NCBI RefSeq assembly: GCF_030696885.1 | Contig: NZ_JAUYRI010000003.1 | Coordinates: 1 to 64,000 of the forward strand | Direction: 5' to 3' | Source: Thiobacillus sp. | GTDB lineage: Bacteria > Pseudomonadota > Gammaproteobacteria > Burkholderiales > Thiobacillaceae | Length of the DNA stretch: 64,000 bases | Part shown: positions 42,534 through 52,016 of the stretch, one piece after another | Layout: the number at the start of each line of letters is the position of its first letter | How positions within the stretch are numbered: the stretch's first letter is position 1 | Position numbers and translations under genes: made by a program | The notes under the pieces: generated by a model | Database searches by the model: none | Seen by the model: the letters and a program-made list of their open reading frames with translations, nothing else | What the model was told of the DNA's origin: nothing

Positions 42534-43973
42534 TCAGACGTGTTCGACGATGAAGCGCTTGACCGCAGCGACGTCGGCCTCCAGCACGTGCTTTTTCTGC
42601 GGCTGCGCTTCGAGGTCGGCGAGTTCGGTCGGTCGCACCGGCTCGATGCCGAGCGCCTCATGGATCGCATCCTCGAACTTGGCAGGCTGCGCGGTTTCCA
42701 TGCAGATCAGCGGTACGCCCGGTTCGCGGTGCTCCAGGCCCACCTTCAGGCCGTCGGCGGTATGCGGGTCGATCATCGTGCCGTACACCTCGTAGACGGT
42801 GCGGATGGTGTCGATGCGGTTGGCATGGTTGCTCGATCCCGAGACCACGCCAAAGTCGGCGACGTGGTCGAACAGGCTGCCGCCTTTGGGATCGGCATGG
42901 GTATTCAGATCGAAACTGCCGCCGGATTCGACCGCGCTCCACAGGCTGCGTACCTGGGCGGCGTCGCGCCCGGCGAGGTCGAACACGAAACGCTCGAAGT
43001 TGGACGCCTTCGAAATATCCATGCTCGGGCTCGACGTGTGTTTTGTTTCCGGACGCGGGCGGTAGACGCCGGTGCGGAAGAATTCGTCGAGCACATCATT
43101 CTCGTTGGTGGCGACGATCAGCTTGGCAATCGGCAGGCCCATCTGGCGCGCGATATGGCCGGCGCAGACGTTGCCGAAGTTGCCCGACGGCACCGAAAAC
43201 GACACCTGCTGGTCGTTGTCGTGCGTCGCCGCGAAATAGGCCTTGAAGTAGTACACGCTCTGCGCCGCGACGCGTGCCCAGTTGATCGAGTTGACCACGC
43301 CGATGTGATGCCTGGCCTTGAAGTCGAGGTCGTTCGATACGGCCTTGACCATATCCTGGCACTGGTCGAACACGCCGCGGATCACCAGGTTGTGGATGTT
43401 GGCATCCGTCAGCGCGTACATCTGCGCCTGCTGGAAGCGCGTCATGCCGTGCTCGGGCGACAGCATGAAGACGCGCACGCCGTGCTTGCCGCGCATCGCG
43501 TATTCGGCGGCGGAGCCGGTGTCGCCGGAGGTCGCGCCGAGGATGTTGAGCTCGCCCTGGGTCTTGTCGAGCACATACTCGAACAGGTTGCCGAGCAGCT
43601 GCATCGCCATGTCCTTGAACGCCAGCGTCGGGCCGTTCGACAGCGCCAGCACGTGCAGGCCGGGCTCCAGCGTTTTCAGCGGGGTGATGTCCTCGGCGTT
43701 TTCCTTGTCGGTGGTGTAGCGGTAGACGTCGGCGACATAGGTCTTGTCGATCAGGCGACGCAGATCGTCGTGCGGGATGTCGTCGATCAGGCGCGACAGC
43801 ACCGCGAACGCCAGCTCGCGATAATTCATGCCGCGCATCGCGGCCAGTTCGGCGGCGGTAAAGCGCGGGTACGCTTCAGGCACATAGAGGCCGCCGTCGC
43901 TGGCCAGCCCGCCGAGCAGGATTTCCGAGAAGCGGAGTCGCGGCGCCAGGCCGCGGGTGCTGAGGTAGTTCAT
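42534..43973 (-). CDS. thrC: Threonine synthase
   Basis: The last step of threonine synthesis, converting O-phosphohomoserine to threonine with PLP. It has 479 residues, the longer subgroup. The PLP lysine is in GPTLAFKDMA (about residue 111). It overlaps hom by 4 bp (ATGA) and is translated after it. Confidence 0.97.
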   Translation of the reverse strand: MNYLSTRGLAPRLRFSEILLGGLASDGGLYVPEAYPRFTAAELAAMRGMNYRELAFAVLSRLIDDIPHDDLRRLIDKTYVADVYRYTTDKENAEDITPLKTLEPGLHVLALSNGPTLAFKDMAMQLLGNLFEYVLDKTQGELNILGATSGDTGSAAEYAMRGKHGVRVFMLSPEHGMTRFQQAQMYALTDANIHNLVIRGVFDQCQDMVKAVSNDLDFKARHHIGVVNSINWARVAAQSVYYFKAYFAATHDNDQQVSFSVPSGNFGNVCAGHIARQMGLPIAKLIVATNENDVLDEFFRTGVYRPRPETKHTSSPSMDISKASNFERFVFDLAGRDAAQVRSLWSAVESGGSFDLNTHADPKGGSLFDHVADFGVVSGSSNHANRIDTIRTVYEVYGTMIDPHTADGLKVGLEHREPGVPLICMETAQPAKFEDAIHEALGIEPVRPTELADLEAQPQKKHVLEADVAAVKRFIVEHV

Positions 43974-45283
43974 TTGGCTGCCAGTTCTTCGAGGCGAATG
44001 CGCATCACCTGCCCCGCCACCGCATCGAGCGCCTCGATTTTGGCGATGGCCGCATTGACGTTCTTTTCCACTGTGATGTGGGTCAACAGGATGATGTTCA
44101 CCTGCTCCTCACCCTCGGCCGGTTCCTTCTGCACCATCGCATCGATGGAGATGTGGCTGTCGGCCAGGATGCGGGTGATGTCGGCCAGCACACCGGGGCG
44201 GTCGAACGCGCGCAGGCGCAGGTAATACGCGGTGCGCACTTCGTCCATCGGCAGGATCGGGGTGTCAGACAGTTGGTCGGGCTGGAAGGCCAGATGCGGC
44301 ACGCGATGGTGCGGGTCGGCGGTGTGCAGCCGCGTGACATCGACCAGGTCGGCGACCACCGCGGACGCGGTCGGCTCGGCCCCGGCGCCGGCGCCGTAAT
44401 ACAGCGTCGGGCCGACAGCGTCGCCCTTCACCAGCACGGCATTCATCGCACCATCCACATTCGCGATCAGCCGGCGCTCGGGTATCAGGGTCGGATGCAC
44501 GCGCAGCTCAATGCCGTTTTCGGCGCGGCGCGCAATGCCCAAGAGCTTGATGCGATAACCCAGTTCCTCGGCGTATTGCACGTCTTCGCGCGTCAGCTTG
44601 GAGATGCCTTCGGTGTAGGCGCGGTCAAACTGCATCGGGATGCCGAAGGCGATCGCCGACAGGATGGTGAGCTTGTGCGCGGCGTCGATGCCCTCGATGT
44701 CGAAGGTCGGGTCGGCTTCCGCATAACCCAGTTCCTGCGCCTGCTTCAGCACGTCCTCGAAGGCGGCGCCCTTGTCGCGCATCTCGGTCAGGATGAAGTT
44801 GCTGGTGCCGTTGATGATGCCGGCCAGCCACTCGATGCGGTTGGCGCTCAGTCCTTCGCGCAGCGCCTTGATGATCGGTATGCCGCCCGCCACCGCCGCC
44901 TCGAACGCGACCATCACGCCCTTGGCCTGCGCCGCGGCGAAAATTTCGTTGCCGTGCTTGGCGATCAGGTGCTTGTTGGCGGTAACCACGTGCTTGCCGT
45001 TGGCGATCGCCTGCATCACCAGTTCACGCGCAGGCTCCAGGCCGCCGATCAGTTCCACCACGATGTCGATTTCGGGATCGTCGACCACGTCGAACGGGTT
45101 GGTCGACAACGGCAGATCGCCCGCCAGCAATTTGGCCTTGTCGAGATTGCGCACCGCTGCGCGCAGCACGCGGATTTCGCGTCCGGCACGACGGGTGATT
45201 TCCGTGGCGTTGCGGCGCAGCACGGTCAGGGTGCCGCCGCCGACTGTCCCCAGGCCCAGCAGGCCGACGTTGATGGGTTTCAT
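43970..45283 (-). CDS. hom: Homoserine dehydrogenase
   Basis: It reduces aspartate semialdehyde to homoserine. It has 437 residues with an N-terminal NAD(P) Rossmann motif (GLGTVGGGT) and a C-terminal ACT domain (about residues 355-430) for threonine feedback inhibition. The catalytic Lys in SKLTREDVQYAEE-type block and GTSNFIL are present. It precedes thrC, and alaA lies upstream on the same strand. Confidence 0.97.
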   Translation of the reverse strand: MKPINVGLLGLGTVGGGTLTVLRRNATEITRRAGREIRVLRAAVRNLDKAKLLAGDLPLSTNPFDVVDDPEIDIVVELIGGLEPARELVMQAIANGKHVVTANKHLIAKHGNEIFAAAQAKGVMVAFEAAVAGGIPIIKALREGLSANRIEWLAGIINGTSNFILTEMRDKGAAFEDVLKQAQELGYAEADPTFDIEGIDAAHKLTILSAIAFGIPMQFDRAYTEGISKLTREDVQYAEELGYRIKLLGIARRAENGIELRVHPTLIPERRLIANVDGAMNAVLVKGDAVGPTLYYGAGAGAEPTASAVVADLVDVTRLHTADPHHRVPHLAFQPDQLSDTPILPMDEVRTAYYLRLRAFDRPGVLADITRILADSHISIDAMVQKEPAEGEEQVNIILLTHITVEKNVNAAIAKIEALDAVAGQVMRIRLEELAAK

Positions 45284-45322
45284 TTAAATAATCTCAATTA
45301 AAAATCCGTGTCCACAAAAGGC

Positions 45323-45341
45323 AAAAACGACGCGTTCGCGT
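45323..45341 (-). terminator. Probable Rho-independent terminator after the aminotransferase
   Basis: Minus-strand acgcg / cgcgt with a 2-base loop precedes a T-run (plus-strand aaaaa at 45323-45327). It is short but well placed, between the aminotransferase stop and hom. Confidence 0.5.
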
Positions 45342-45366
45342 GACATCACTTCGTGGAAAAAAACAA

Positions 45367-46611
45367 TCAGCGATGCGCACGCTGGCGGTCGAGGAACTTA
45401 CCCATGCGCGTAATCGCCTCGGTCAACTCTTCTTCGTGCGGCAGGAACACCACCCGGATATGGTCGGGGTGATGCCAGTTGAAGCCGCTGCCCTGCACCA
45501 CCAGCACACGCTCCTCTTCCAGCAGGTTGAGGATGAACTTCTGGTCGTCGTGGATGTGATAGAGCTTGGGGTCCAGCTTCGGAAACAGATACATCGCCGC
45601 CTTCGGCTTGACGCAGCTGACGCCGGGAATCAGCGTCAGCAGTTCGTGCGCGAGATCGCGCTGGCGTGTCAGCCGGCCGCTCGGCGCGACCAGGTCGTTG
45701 ATGCTCTGGTAACCGCCGAGCGCAGTCTGGATGCCGTACTGTCCCGGTACATTGGAACACAGCCGCATCGACGCCAGCATGTTCAGCCCTTCCAGATAAT
45801 CCCTGGCGTGGCGTTTGTCGCCCGACACGATCAGCCAGCCCGCACGGTAGCCGCAGGCACGGTAGTTTTTCGACAGGCCGTTGAAGGTGACGATCAGCAC
45901 GTCTTCGGCAAGCGCGGCGATCGAGGTGTGCACCACGCCGTCGTACAGCACCTTGTCGTAGATCTCGTCGGCATAGATGATCAGCTGGTGCTGACGCGCG
46001 ATCTCGATGATCTCCTGCAGCAGTTCGGTGGGATACAGCGCCCCGGTCGGGTTGTTCGGGTTGATGACGACTATGGCGCGCGTGTTGGGCGTGATCTTGG
46101 CGCGGATATCGTCCAGGTCCGGCAGCCAGCCGGCGCCCTCGTCGCACAGGTAATGGCACGGTTTGCCGCCGCCCAGGCTCACCGCCGCGGTCCAGAGCGG
46201 ATAATCCGGCGCCGGCACCAGCACCTCGTCGCCGTTGTTCAGCAGCGCCTGCATCGACATCACGATCAGCTCGGAGACGCCGTTGCCGATGAAGATGTCG
46301 TCGATCTGCACCCCCGCGATCCCCTTGCGCTGGGTCTCGTGCATGATCGCCTTGCGCGCCGCGAACAGGCCCTTGGAATCGCTGTAGCCGGACGCATTCG
46401 GCAGGTTCAGGATCACGTCCTGCACGATTTCCTCCGGCGCCTCGAAGCCGAACGGCGCCGGGTTTCCGATGTTCAGCTTGATGATGCGGTGGCCTTCCTC
46501 TTCCATCTGCCGCGCGCGCGCCATGACGGGTCCGCGAATGTCATAGCAGACCCGGTCGAGCTTGGTCGATTTGTGGATGGTGCGTAAGCGTGGCCTGTTG
46601 TCAGCCGTCAC
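45367..46611 (-). CDS. alaA: Aminotransferase, AlaA-type
   Basis: A PLP fold-type I aminotransferase of 414 residues making alanine from pyruvate and glutamate. The PLP Lys is in FNGLSKNYRACGYR (about residue 240), and the NPNNPTGA motif is present. It lies upstream of hom and thrC on the same strand, as in many betaproteobacteria. Confidence 0.93.
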   Translation of the reverse strand: MTADNRPRLRTIHKSTKLDRVCYDIRGPVMARARQMEEEGHRIIKLNIGNPAPFGFEAPEEIVQDVILNLPNASGYSDSKGLFAARKAIMHETQRKGIAGVQIDDIFIGNGVSELIVMSMQALLNNGDEVLVPAPDYPLWTAAVSLGGGKPCHYLCDEGAGWLPDLDDIRAKITPNTRAIVVINPNNPTGALYPTELLQEIIEIARQHQLIIYADEIYDKVLYDGVVHTSIAALAEDVLIVTFNGLSKNYRACGYRAGWLIVSGDKRHARDYLEGLNMLASMRLCSNVPGQYGIQTALGGYQSINDLVAPSGRLTRQRDLAHELLTLIPGVSCVKPKAAMYLFPKLDPKLYHIHDDQKFILNLLEEERVLVVQGSGFNWHHPDHIRVVFLPHEEELTEAITRMGKFLDRQRAHR

Positions 46612-46770
46612 GGTGAGTTCCCGGTGCGTAAATCAAGGCAAAACAAAGCCTTGGAAAGCAGGCGATTTTACCGGAGGCGCCCCGCCCCGGCAAACGAAAC
46701 CCGGCGCCGCGGCGCGCACAGGAGGCCGCGGCGGGCCCGCCCGGCGGGAATCTGCTAAGGTTCCAGAAAT

Positions 46771-47184
46771 ATGAAACTGCACCTCAACACCGACGCCGGC
46801 CAGCTGCTCTTCACCGGCTATGGCGCCGACCACGTCCTGATCAACGGCCACCGCTTCGATGCCGGCCTGCTGCTGACCGCGCGCGGCGTCGAGATCGCCC
46901 CCTGGGCAGGGCAGGACTTTGCGGCGCTGACCCCGGCCCATTTCGAATGGGTCGCCAGTCGCGAACTCGACATCCTGCTGCTCGGCACCGGCGCCCGCCT
47001 GCGCTTTCCCCATCCTTCGCTCACGCGCGCGCTGGTGGAGGCGCAGATCGGGCTGGAAGTGATGGACACGGGGGCGCTGTGCCGCACCTACAACATTCTG
47101 GCGGCGGAGGGGCGGAGTGTGGGGGCGGCGGTGCTGATCGAGCCGGGGGCTGGGGAATTGGGCCCGTCGGTGCGAGGCGCATAA
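46771..47184 (+). CDS. Mth938-like (DUF498) domain protein
   Basis: The 137-residue protein has the Mth938 fold signature (GVEIAPWAG, LLGTGARLRFPHPSL, GLEVMDTGALCRTYNIL). Homologues exist in mitochondria (NDUFAF3) and bacteria; function in bacteria is unclear. Its transcription runs into the palindromic repeat at 47252. Confidence 0.9.
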   Translation: MKLHLNTDAGQLLFTGYGADHVLINGHRFDAGLLLTARGVEIAPWAGQDFAALTPAHFEWVASRELDILLLGTGARLRFPHPSLTRALVEAQIGLEVMDTGALCRTYNILAAEGRSVGAAVLIEPGAGELGPSVRGA

Positions 47185-47251
47185 CACCGAAGCATCCAGC
47201 CTTTGGTTTGGTGCGGAGTACGACCGAGTAGTTACTGGCTTTGCGGAACCA

Positions 47252-47893
47252 CTGACCGTTGGCCGGGGGTAGCCCGGCGGCTAGTTGCTCGGTTCCCTCG
47301 CCTGCCTCGCCGCTGCCTTAAGGATGAACATGCCAAGGCACGTTCATCAAAGTAACCAAAGAAAAAGCGACCCCGCTCATCCCCGAAACCCCGGAAATTG
47401 AGCCTGCCGGGCGGGCGGCAAAGAACTCGCCCCGCTTTCGTAGGCATTCGAAGGTGAGCGGGGCTCAAACACCTTTGCCGCTGATCCGCCCGGCAGGCTC
47501 AATTTCCGGTGGGACTGAGAGGGGCGGCAAGTCAAAATCAGGGCAGTGATGACGGGGCGGTTTGTGTACTTGGGCGAGGACCCTATAGCTCCACTGCGAA
47601 GCCTTCGATCTGGTTCGCAATGGTGCTCAACGTCAAACTGGTTTTGACGTTCTTCCCCTTACAGACCCGCCGAAGATCAAGTGCGTCGGGTGGATCAGCG
47701 GCAAAGGTGTTTGAGCCCCGCCCACAAAAAACCAATTAAAAACAACAAGGCGGGGCGAGTTCTTTGCCGCCCACCCGACGCGCTTGATCTTCGGGAATTC
47801 GGGGCTGTCGGGGTCGCCTTTTCTTTGGTTACTTTCTTTTGGCGAGACAAAAGAAAGTGACTTGCCGCCGGGCAACCCCCGGCCAACGGTCAG
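47252..47893. repeat. Nested palindromic repeat with variable stems and constant cores
   Basis: Outer 33-base arms at 47252-47284 and 47861-47893 are inverted with 31/33 match, and next to them 27-base blocks at 47349-47375 and 47809-47835 match 26/27. Inside are two opposed modules. Each has a 24-bp stem (47391-47414/47486-47509, perfect; 47670-47693/47771-47794, one mismatch) around a constant core, whose 30-base block is identical at 47458-47487 and 47692-47721. The stem sequences differ between modules. Near each outer arm is a hairpin, 47323-47348 on the left and 47831-47858 on the right, again of different sequence. The gap 47185-47946 otherwise has no gene. Confidence 0.85.
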
Positions 47894-47946
47894 CAGCCCC
47901 GCGAAGGTTTAACCACTAAACGTGCTTCGCGCCTAGCAACAACAAC

Positions 47947-48603
47947 TCACCTATCCGGCATCACCTCCTCAAAACTCGTAATCGCCTGAAACCCCCCACA
48001 ATCTTTATGCGGCTGCCTCGAATCCGGATTGCACACCGCCAGCAACTGCCCAATGCCATAAGCCTGTGCGCTTTCCAGCACTGGCAGGCTGTCGTCGACA
48101 AACAGCGTGCGCGCCTTGTCGTACGGCTCGATCGTCTGCAATCCCTGCCAGAAATCCGGGTGCTCCTTCGGCAGGCCGACCTGGTGGGACGAGATCAGCG
48201 CGTCGAAATAGGTTTCGATCCCGGTCTCGCGCATTTTCAGGCCGAGGCTCTTGGGGTGAGCGTTGGTGACCATCACCACTCGCCGACCCGAGTGTCGCAG
48301 GGCCTTCAGGAAGGCCGGCACGTCGGGGCGCACCGCAATCAGGTGCACGACTTCTTCCTTTAGCTGCACGATGTCGAGCGCGAGTTCGCTGCTCCAGAAA
48401 TCCAGGCAGTACCAGTTGAGCGTGCCGGCGTGGCGTTCGTAGTGCTGGTCGAGGTGCGCGCGCGCCACCGCCTCGTCGAGGCCGTGGTATTCGGCATAGC
48501 GGCGCGGCATGTGCTCGCGCCAGAAATGGTTGTCGAAATGGAGATCGAGCAGGGTGCCGTCCATGTCGAGAAAGACGGTGTCGATGTGCGACCAGTTGAT
48601 CAT
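47947..48603 (-). CDS. yrfG: HAD-superfamily IMP/GMP nucleotidase, YrfG-like
   Basis: The 218-residue HAD phosphatase has motif I F-L-D-M-D-G-T-L (about residue 11), the motif III Lys (VGLPKEHPDF) and a motif IV VDD (about residue 180). The N-terminal block and FDNHFWREHMPRRYAE match YrfG (5'-nucleotidase of GMP and IMP). The start at 48603 is chosen before the HAD motif, over a longer frame from 48744 that is antisense to rpoS. Confidence 0.88.
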   Translation of the reverse strand: MINWSHIDTVFLDMDGTLLDLHFDNHFWREHMPRRYAEYHGLDEAVARAHLDQHYERHAGTLNWYCLDFWSSELALDIVQLKEEVVHLIAVRPDVPAFLKALRHSGRRVVMVTNAHPKSLGLKMRETGIETYFDALISSHQVGLPKEHPDFWQGLQTIEPYDKARTLFVDDSLPVLESAQAYGIGQLLAVCNPDSRQPHKDCGGFQAITSFEEVMPDR

Positions 48604-48652
48604 GGCGATGTCTTCATGCGCCGGCCCCCGAGCGAGGGGTCGGCGCCCCCGG

Positions 48653-49594
48653 CTAGAACAGTTCGTCCTTGGATACGCCGCGCCGGCGCAGCAGCTGCCG
48701 CAGCACGCGCAGGGATTCCATCTGGATCTGCCGCACGCGCTCACGCGTCACCTGCAGCTCCAGCGCCAGGTCTTCCAGCGTGCAGGCTTCGCAGCCGTTG
48801 AGGCCAAAGCGCCGTTCGATCACCCAGCGCTGCTTGTCGTTGAGCTGCTTGAGCCATTCATGGACGTGGTGCTCGATCTCTTCGATCTGCAGCATTTCGT
48901 CGGGCAGGTGGGCATTGTCGTCGGCGATGGCCTCACCCAGCGATAGCGTGGGATCGACGTCGAGCGGCGCGTCGAGCGAGGCGACCCGTTCGTTCAACTG
49001 CATGATGCGGCGCACGTCCTCGACCGTATGCCCGGTCAGCGCGGCGATGTCGTCCGAGCTGGCGTCGGTGACGCCATGGGTTTCCAGATGGCGCTTGGCG
49101 CGCAGGTAGATGTTGAGTTCCTTGATGATGTGCACCGGCAGCCGGATGGTGCGCGACTGGTTCATGATCGCGCGCTCGATGTTCTGGCGGATCCACCAGG
49201 TTGCGTAGGTGGAAAAACGAAAGCCGCGTTCGGGATCGAATTTTTCCAGCGCGTGGATCAGGCCAAGGTTGCCCTCCTCCACCAGGTCGAGCAGGGTCAG
49301 CCCCCGGTTGGCGTAGTGCTTGGCGATGTTGACCACCAGCCGCAGGTTGCGCTCGATCATGGTCTGGCGCGCCTCGAAGTCGCCTTCCACCACGCGCCGT
49401 GCCAGCGCCACTTCTTCGGTCGCCGTCAGCAGCGGGGCCTGGCCGATTTCGTTGAGGTAGAGCTGGGTGACGTCGACCTGCGGCTCGTCGAGAATGGCCG
49501 ACGCCAGTTCCTCGTTGGTGTCCTGCGCCTGCAGCTCGGCTTCGGCTTCTTCCTGTGGCAGGTCTTCCTGTTCGTCTTGGGGTTCGGTGCTCAT
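48653..49594 (-). CDS. rpoS: RNA polymerase sigma factor RpoS
   Basis: The general stress and stationary-phase sigma factor. It has 313 residues with region 1.2, region 2 (RNLRLVVNIAKHYANRGL, LDLVEEGNLGLIHALEKFD), region 3 and region 4 with the DNA-binding helix (TRERVRQIQMESL). It overlaps nlpD by 4 bp; the main rpoS promoter is often inside nlpD in proteobacteria. Confidence 0.96.
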   Translation of the reverse strand: MSTEPQDEQEDLPQEEAEAELQAQDTNEELASAILDEPQVDVTQLYLNEIGQAPLLTATEEVALARRVVEGDFEARQTMIERNLRLVVNIAKHYANRGLTLLDLVEEGNLGLIHALEKFDPERGFRFSTYATWWIRQNIERAIMNQSRTIRLPVHIIKELNIYLRAKRHLETHGVTDASSDDIAALTGHTVEDVRRIMQLNERVASLDAPLDVDPTLSLGEAIADDNAHLPDEMLQIEEIEHHVHEWLKQLNDKQRWVIERRFGLNGCEACTLEDLALELQVTRERVRQIQMESLRVLRQLLRRRGVSKDELF

Positions 49595-50508
49595 GAACGT
49601 TCCGGCAAATAATTCAGAGGATCGAGCGGCTTGCCGTAACGGCGGATCTCGAAATGGAGTTTAACGCGGTCGGCATCGCTGTCTCCCATCAGGGCGATCT
49701 TCTGGCCTGCGGCCACGGTGTCGCCCTCCTTCACCAGGATCGATTCGTTGTGCGCGTAAGCCGACAGGTATTCGTCCGCATGCTTGACGATCAGCAGGCG
49801 GCCGTAGCCGCGCAGTCCGCTGCCGCTGTAGACCACCTTGCCGGGCGCAATGGCGATCACCGGTGCGTTGCGTTCCCCGGCGATGTCGATGCCCTTGCCA
49901 CCCGCTGCGCCGAAGCGGCCCAGCACGGTGCCTTCGGCCGGCCACATCCAGGCGACGGCACCGGCGTTCGCAGGCGGCGCAGGCGGCTTCGGCAGCGGGG
50001 CTGAAACGGGCGCAGGTGCGGGTAGTGGCGCCACGGCAACGGCCGGCGGACGCGGTGCCGTCGCCTGCGCCCAGTTGGCTTCGGAATACGGCAGCAGCAC
50101 TGCCTGCGGTTCACGCAGCACCTGCTCCTCAACCAACGGGCGCGCGCTCGGCGCAGCCTCGTCGTCGAGCGGCATGACTTCCACCGCGCCCGGCGGCGGC
50201 GTCAGGCGCAGCACCTGGCCGACCAGGATGCGGTCGGCCGATTCGAGCTGGTTCCAGATGGCGACCTCGCGATGATCGAGGCCGTTGGCAAAGGCGATCG
50301 CATACAGCGTGTCGCCGCGCTGCACGGTGTGCAGGCCAGTGGTCGACGGCGCGATCTGCGACGGGCGCGGCGTCTCGGCTTTGGCTGCGGTGCGTGTCCC
50401 GGTGCGCTCGCTCACCGGCGCCGGTCCGGTCGAGGTGCAGCCCGCCAGCGCCAGCAGCGCGCCCAGCAAGGCGGCCCGAATCGGGAATACAGTGACGCGT
50501 CCGCTCAT
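49591..50508 (-). CDS. nlpD: LysM/M23 lipoprotein NlpD
   Basis: The 305-residue protein has a lipoprotein signal (LLALAGC lipobox, about residue 23), a LysM domain ([14 protein letters not shown], about residue 60) and a C-terminal LytM (M23) domain. In the LytM domain the active-site His residues are absent (GKGIDIAG and KLHFEIRR), as expected for an NlpD that activates the amidase AmiC rather than cutting itself. Start at 50508 gives the lipoprotein signal. Confidence 0.93.
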   Translation of the reverse strand: MSGRVTVFPIRAALLGALLALAGCTSTGPAPVSERTGTRTAAKAETPRPSQIAPSTTGLHTVQRGDTLYAIAFANGLDHREVAIWNQLESADRILVGQVLRLTPPPGAVEVMPLDDEAAPSARPLVEEQVLREPQAVLLPYSEANWAQATAPRPPAVAVAPLPAPAPVSAPLPKPPAPPANAGAVAWMWPAEGTVLGRFGAAGGKGIDIAGERNAPVIAIAPGKVVYSGSGLRGYGRLLIVKHADEYLSAYAHNESILVKEGDTVAAGQKIALMGDSDADRVKLHFEIRRYGKPLDPLNYLPERS

Positions 50509-51185
50509 GCCACCCCCGGCAGCAGAGGCACAAACTTCACCCCTTCGAGCAGACGCTCGTTGTATGCGTCGCCCTGGCGTTCCATCACGCACAGCGTCTG
50601 GCTGCTGTTGCCAAGCGGCATCACCAGGCGGCCGCCGTCGGCCAGCTGCGCCAGCAGTTCCTGCGGCACTTCGGCGAACGCGGCCGCGATCACGATGGCA
50701 TCGAAGGGCGCGAAGTCCTTGGCGCCATGCATGCCGTCGCCGTGCTTGGGCTTGACGTTGTTGATCCTGAGTTCGCGCAGCCGCACGCGCGTCTTGCCGA
50801 CCAGCGCGGCGATGCGCTCCATCGACACCACTTCGCGCGCCAGCTTGGCCAGCACCGCGGCCTGGTAGCCGCAACCCAGGCCGATTTCGAGCACGCGACC
50901 GAGCGCGCGGCCGTGCCCGTTCTCGCCGTGGCGCGCGAGCTCAGCCATGCGCGCAACGATATGGGGATTGGAAATGGTCTGGCCGAAACCGATCGGGAGC
51001 GCGTTGTCCTCGTAGGCGCGCGACTCCAGTGCCTGATCGACGAACAGGTGGCGCGGCACCGTGCCCATGGCCGACAGCACGGTCTCGTCCCGGATGCCCT
51101 GCTCGCGCAGGCGTTCGACCATGCGGCCACGCGTGCGCGCCGAGGTCATGCCGATGCCGCCGCGCAGATTCAAAGTTTCAGCCAT
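50505..51185 (-). CDS. pcm: Protein-L-isoaspartate O-methyltransferase
   Basis: A 226-residue SAM-dependent repair enzyme for damaged Asp/Asn residues. The SAM motif [13 protein letters not shown] (about residue 100) and the PCMT block ([10 protein letters not shown]) are present. It overlaps surE by 16 bp and nlpD by 4 bp, the classic surE-pcm-nlpD-rpoS order. Confidence 0.95.
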   Translation of the reverse strand: MAETLNLRGGIGMTSARTRGRMVERLREQGIRDETVLSAMGTVPRHLFVDQALESRAYEDNALPIGFGQTISNPHIVARMAELARHGENGHGRALGRVLEIGLGCGYQAAVLAKLAREVVSMERIAALVGKTRVRLRELRINNVKPKHGDGMHGAKDFAPFDAIVIAAAFAEVPQELLAQLADGGRLVMPLGNSSQTLCVMERQGDAYNERLLEGVKFVPLLPGVA

Positions 51186-51913
51186 GCATTCACGCTGTCC
51201 ATCTGGCTGAAACGGGTGAGGTCCATTTGCAGCGGGGTGATCGATACATAGCCGTTGTCGACGGCATGGAAGTCGGTGCCTTCGCCCGCATCCTGCGCCA
51301 GCCCCGCCGCGCCCACCCAGTAGACGACCTGGCCACGCGGATTGGTCGTCTTCACCACCGACTCGGCCTTGTGACGCTTGCCCAGCCGGGTCACGGTGAG
51401 GCCGGCGAGATCGGTCCAGGCGCGGTCCGGCACGTTGACGTTGAGCAGCATCGGCTCGGTCGGCGGCTGCGTCTGGATACGCTGCACCAGCTCGGCCACC
51501 ACACGCGCCGCAGTGTCGAAATACTTGGCGTTGTGATTGGCGAGTGATACCGCGATCGACGGAATCCCCAGCAGATAGCCCTCAGTGGCGGCGGCCACGG
51601 TGCCGGAATAAATCGTGTCGTCGCCCATGTTGGCGCCGTGGTTGATGCCGGAAATCACCATGTCGGGCATGTGATCGAGCATGCCGGTAACGGCCAGGTG
51701 CACGCAATCGGTAGGGGTGCCGTTGACGTAATAGAAGCCGCTGGGTGCCTGTCGCAGCATCAGCGGACGGTCGAGCGTGAGTGAATTGGAGGCGCCGCTG
51801 CGGTCGCGCTCGGGCGCCACCACGGTGATGTCGGCCAGCGGCGCAAGTGCCTGCGCCAGCGCGGCGAGGCCGGGGGCGAAATAACCGTCGTCGTTGGACA
51901 GCAGGATGCGCAT
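51170..51913 (-). CDS. surE: 5'/3'-nucleotidase SurE
   Basis: The 247-residue phosphatase removes phosphate from nucleoside monophosphates and polyphosphate. The metal-binding [15 protein letters not shown] (DD motif) at the N-terminus and [12 protein letters not shown] (about residue 90) are intact. It heads the surE-pcm-nlpD-rpoS operon. Confidence 0.97.
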   Translation of the reverse strand: MRILLSNDDGYFAPGLAALAQALAPLADITVVAPERDRSGASNSLTLDRPLMLRQAPSGFYYVNGTPTDCVHLAVTGMLDHMPDMVISGINHGANMGDDTIYSGTVAAATEGYLLGIPSIAVSLANHNAKYFDTAARVVAELVQRIQTQPPTEPMLLNVNVPDRAWTDLAGLTVTRLGKRHKAESVVKTTNPRGQVVYWVGAAGLAQDAGEGTDFHAVDNGYVSITPLQMDLTRFSQMDSVNAWLKL

Positions 51914-52016
51914 CAGCGGTAGCCTCCGGGCAGAGCCGGCATTCGGCGCGGGAATATCATGGCGATGATGCGTACGTCGAACATGGGCCCGATTCTACCA
52001 TCGGGATTTGATCGAT

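Noticed and set aside
47633-47875. 80-codon minus-strand gene within the palindromic element
   Set aside because: It lies entirely in repeat arms; repeated arms would give similar frames elsewhere in the genome.
49591-50508. Missing active-site His residues in the NlpD LytM domain as a defect
   Set aside because: NlpD normally lacks them and acts as an amidase activator; this is expected.
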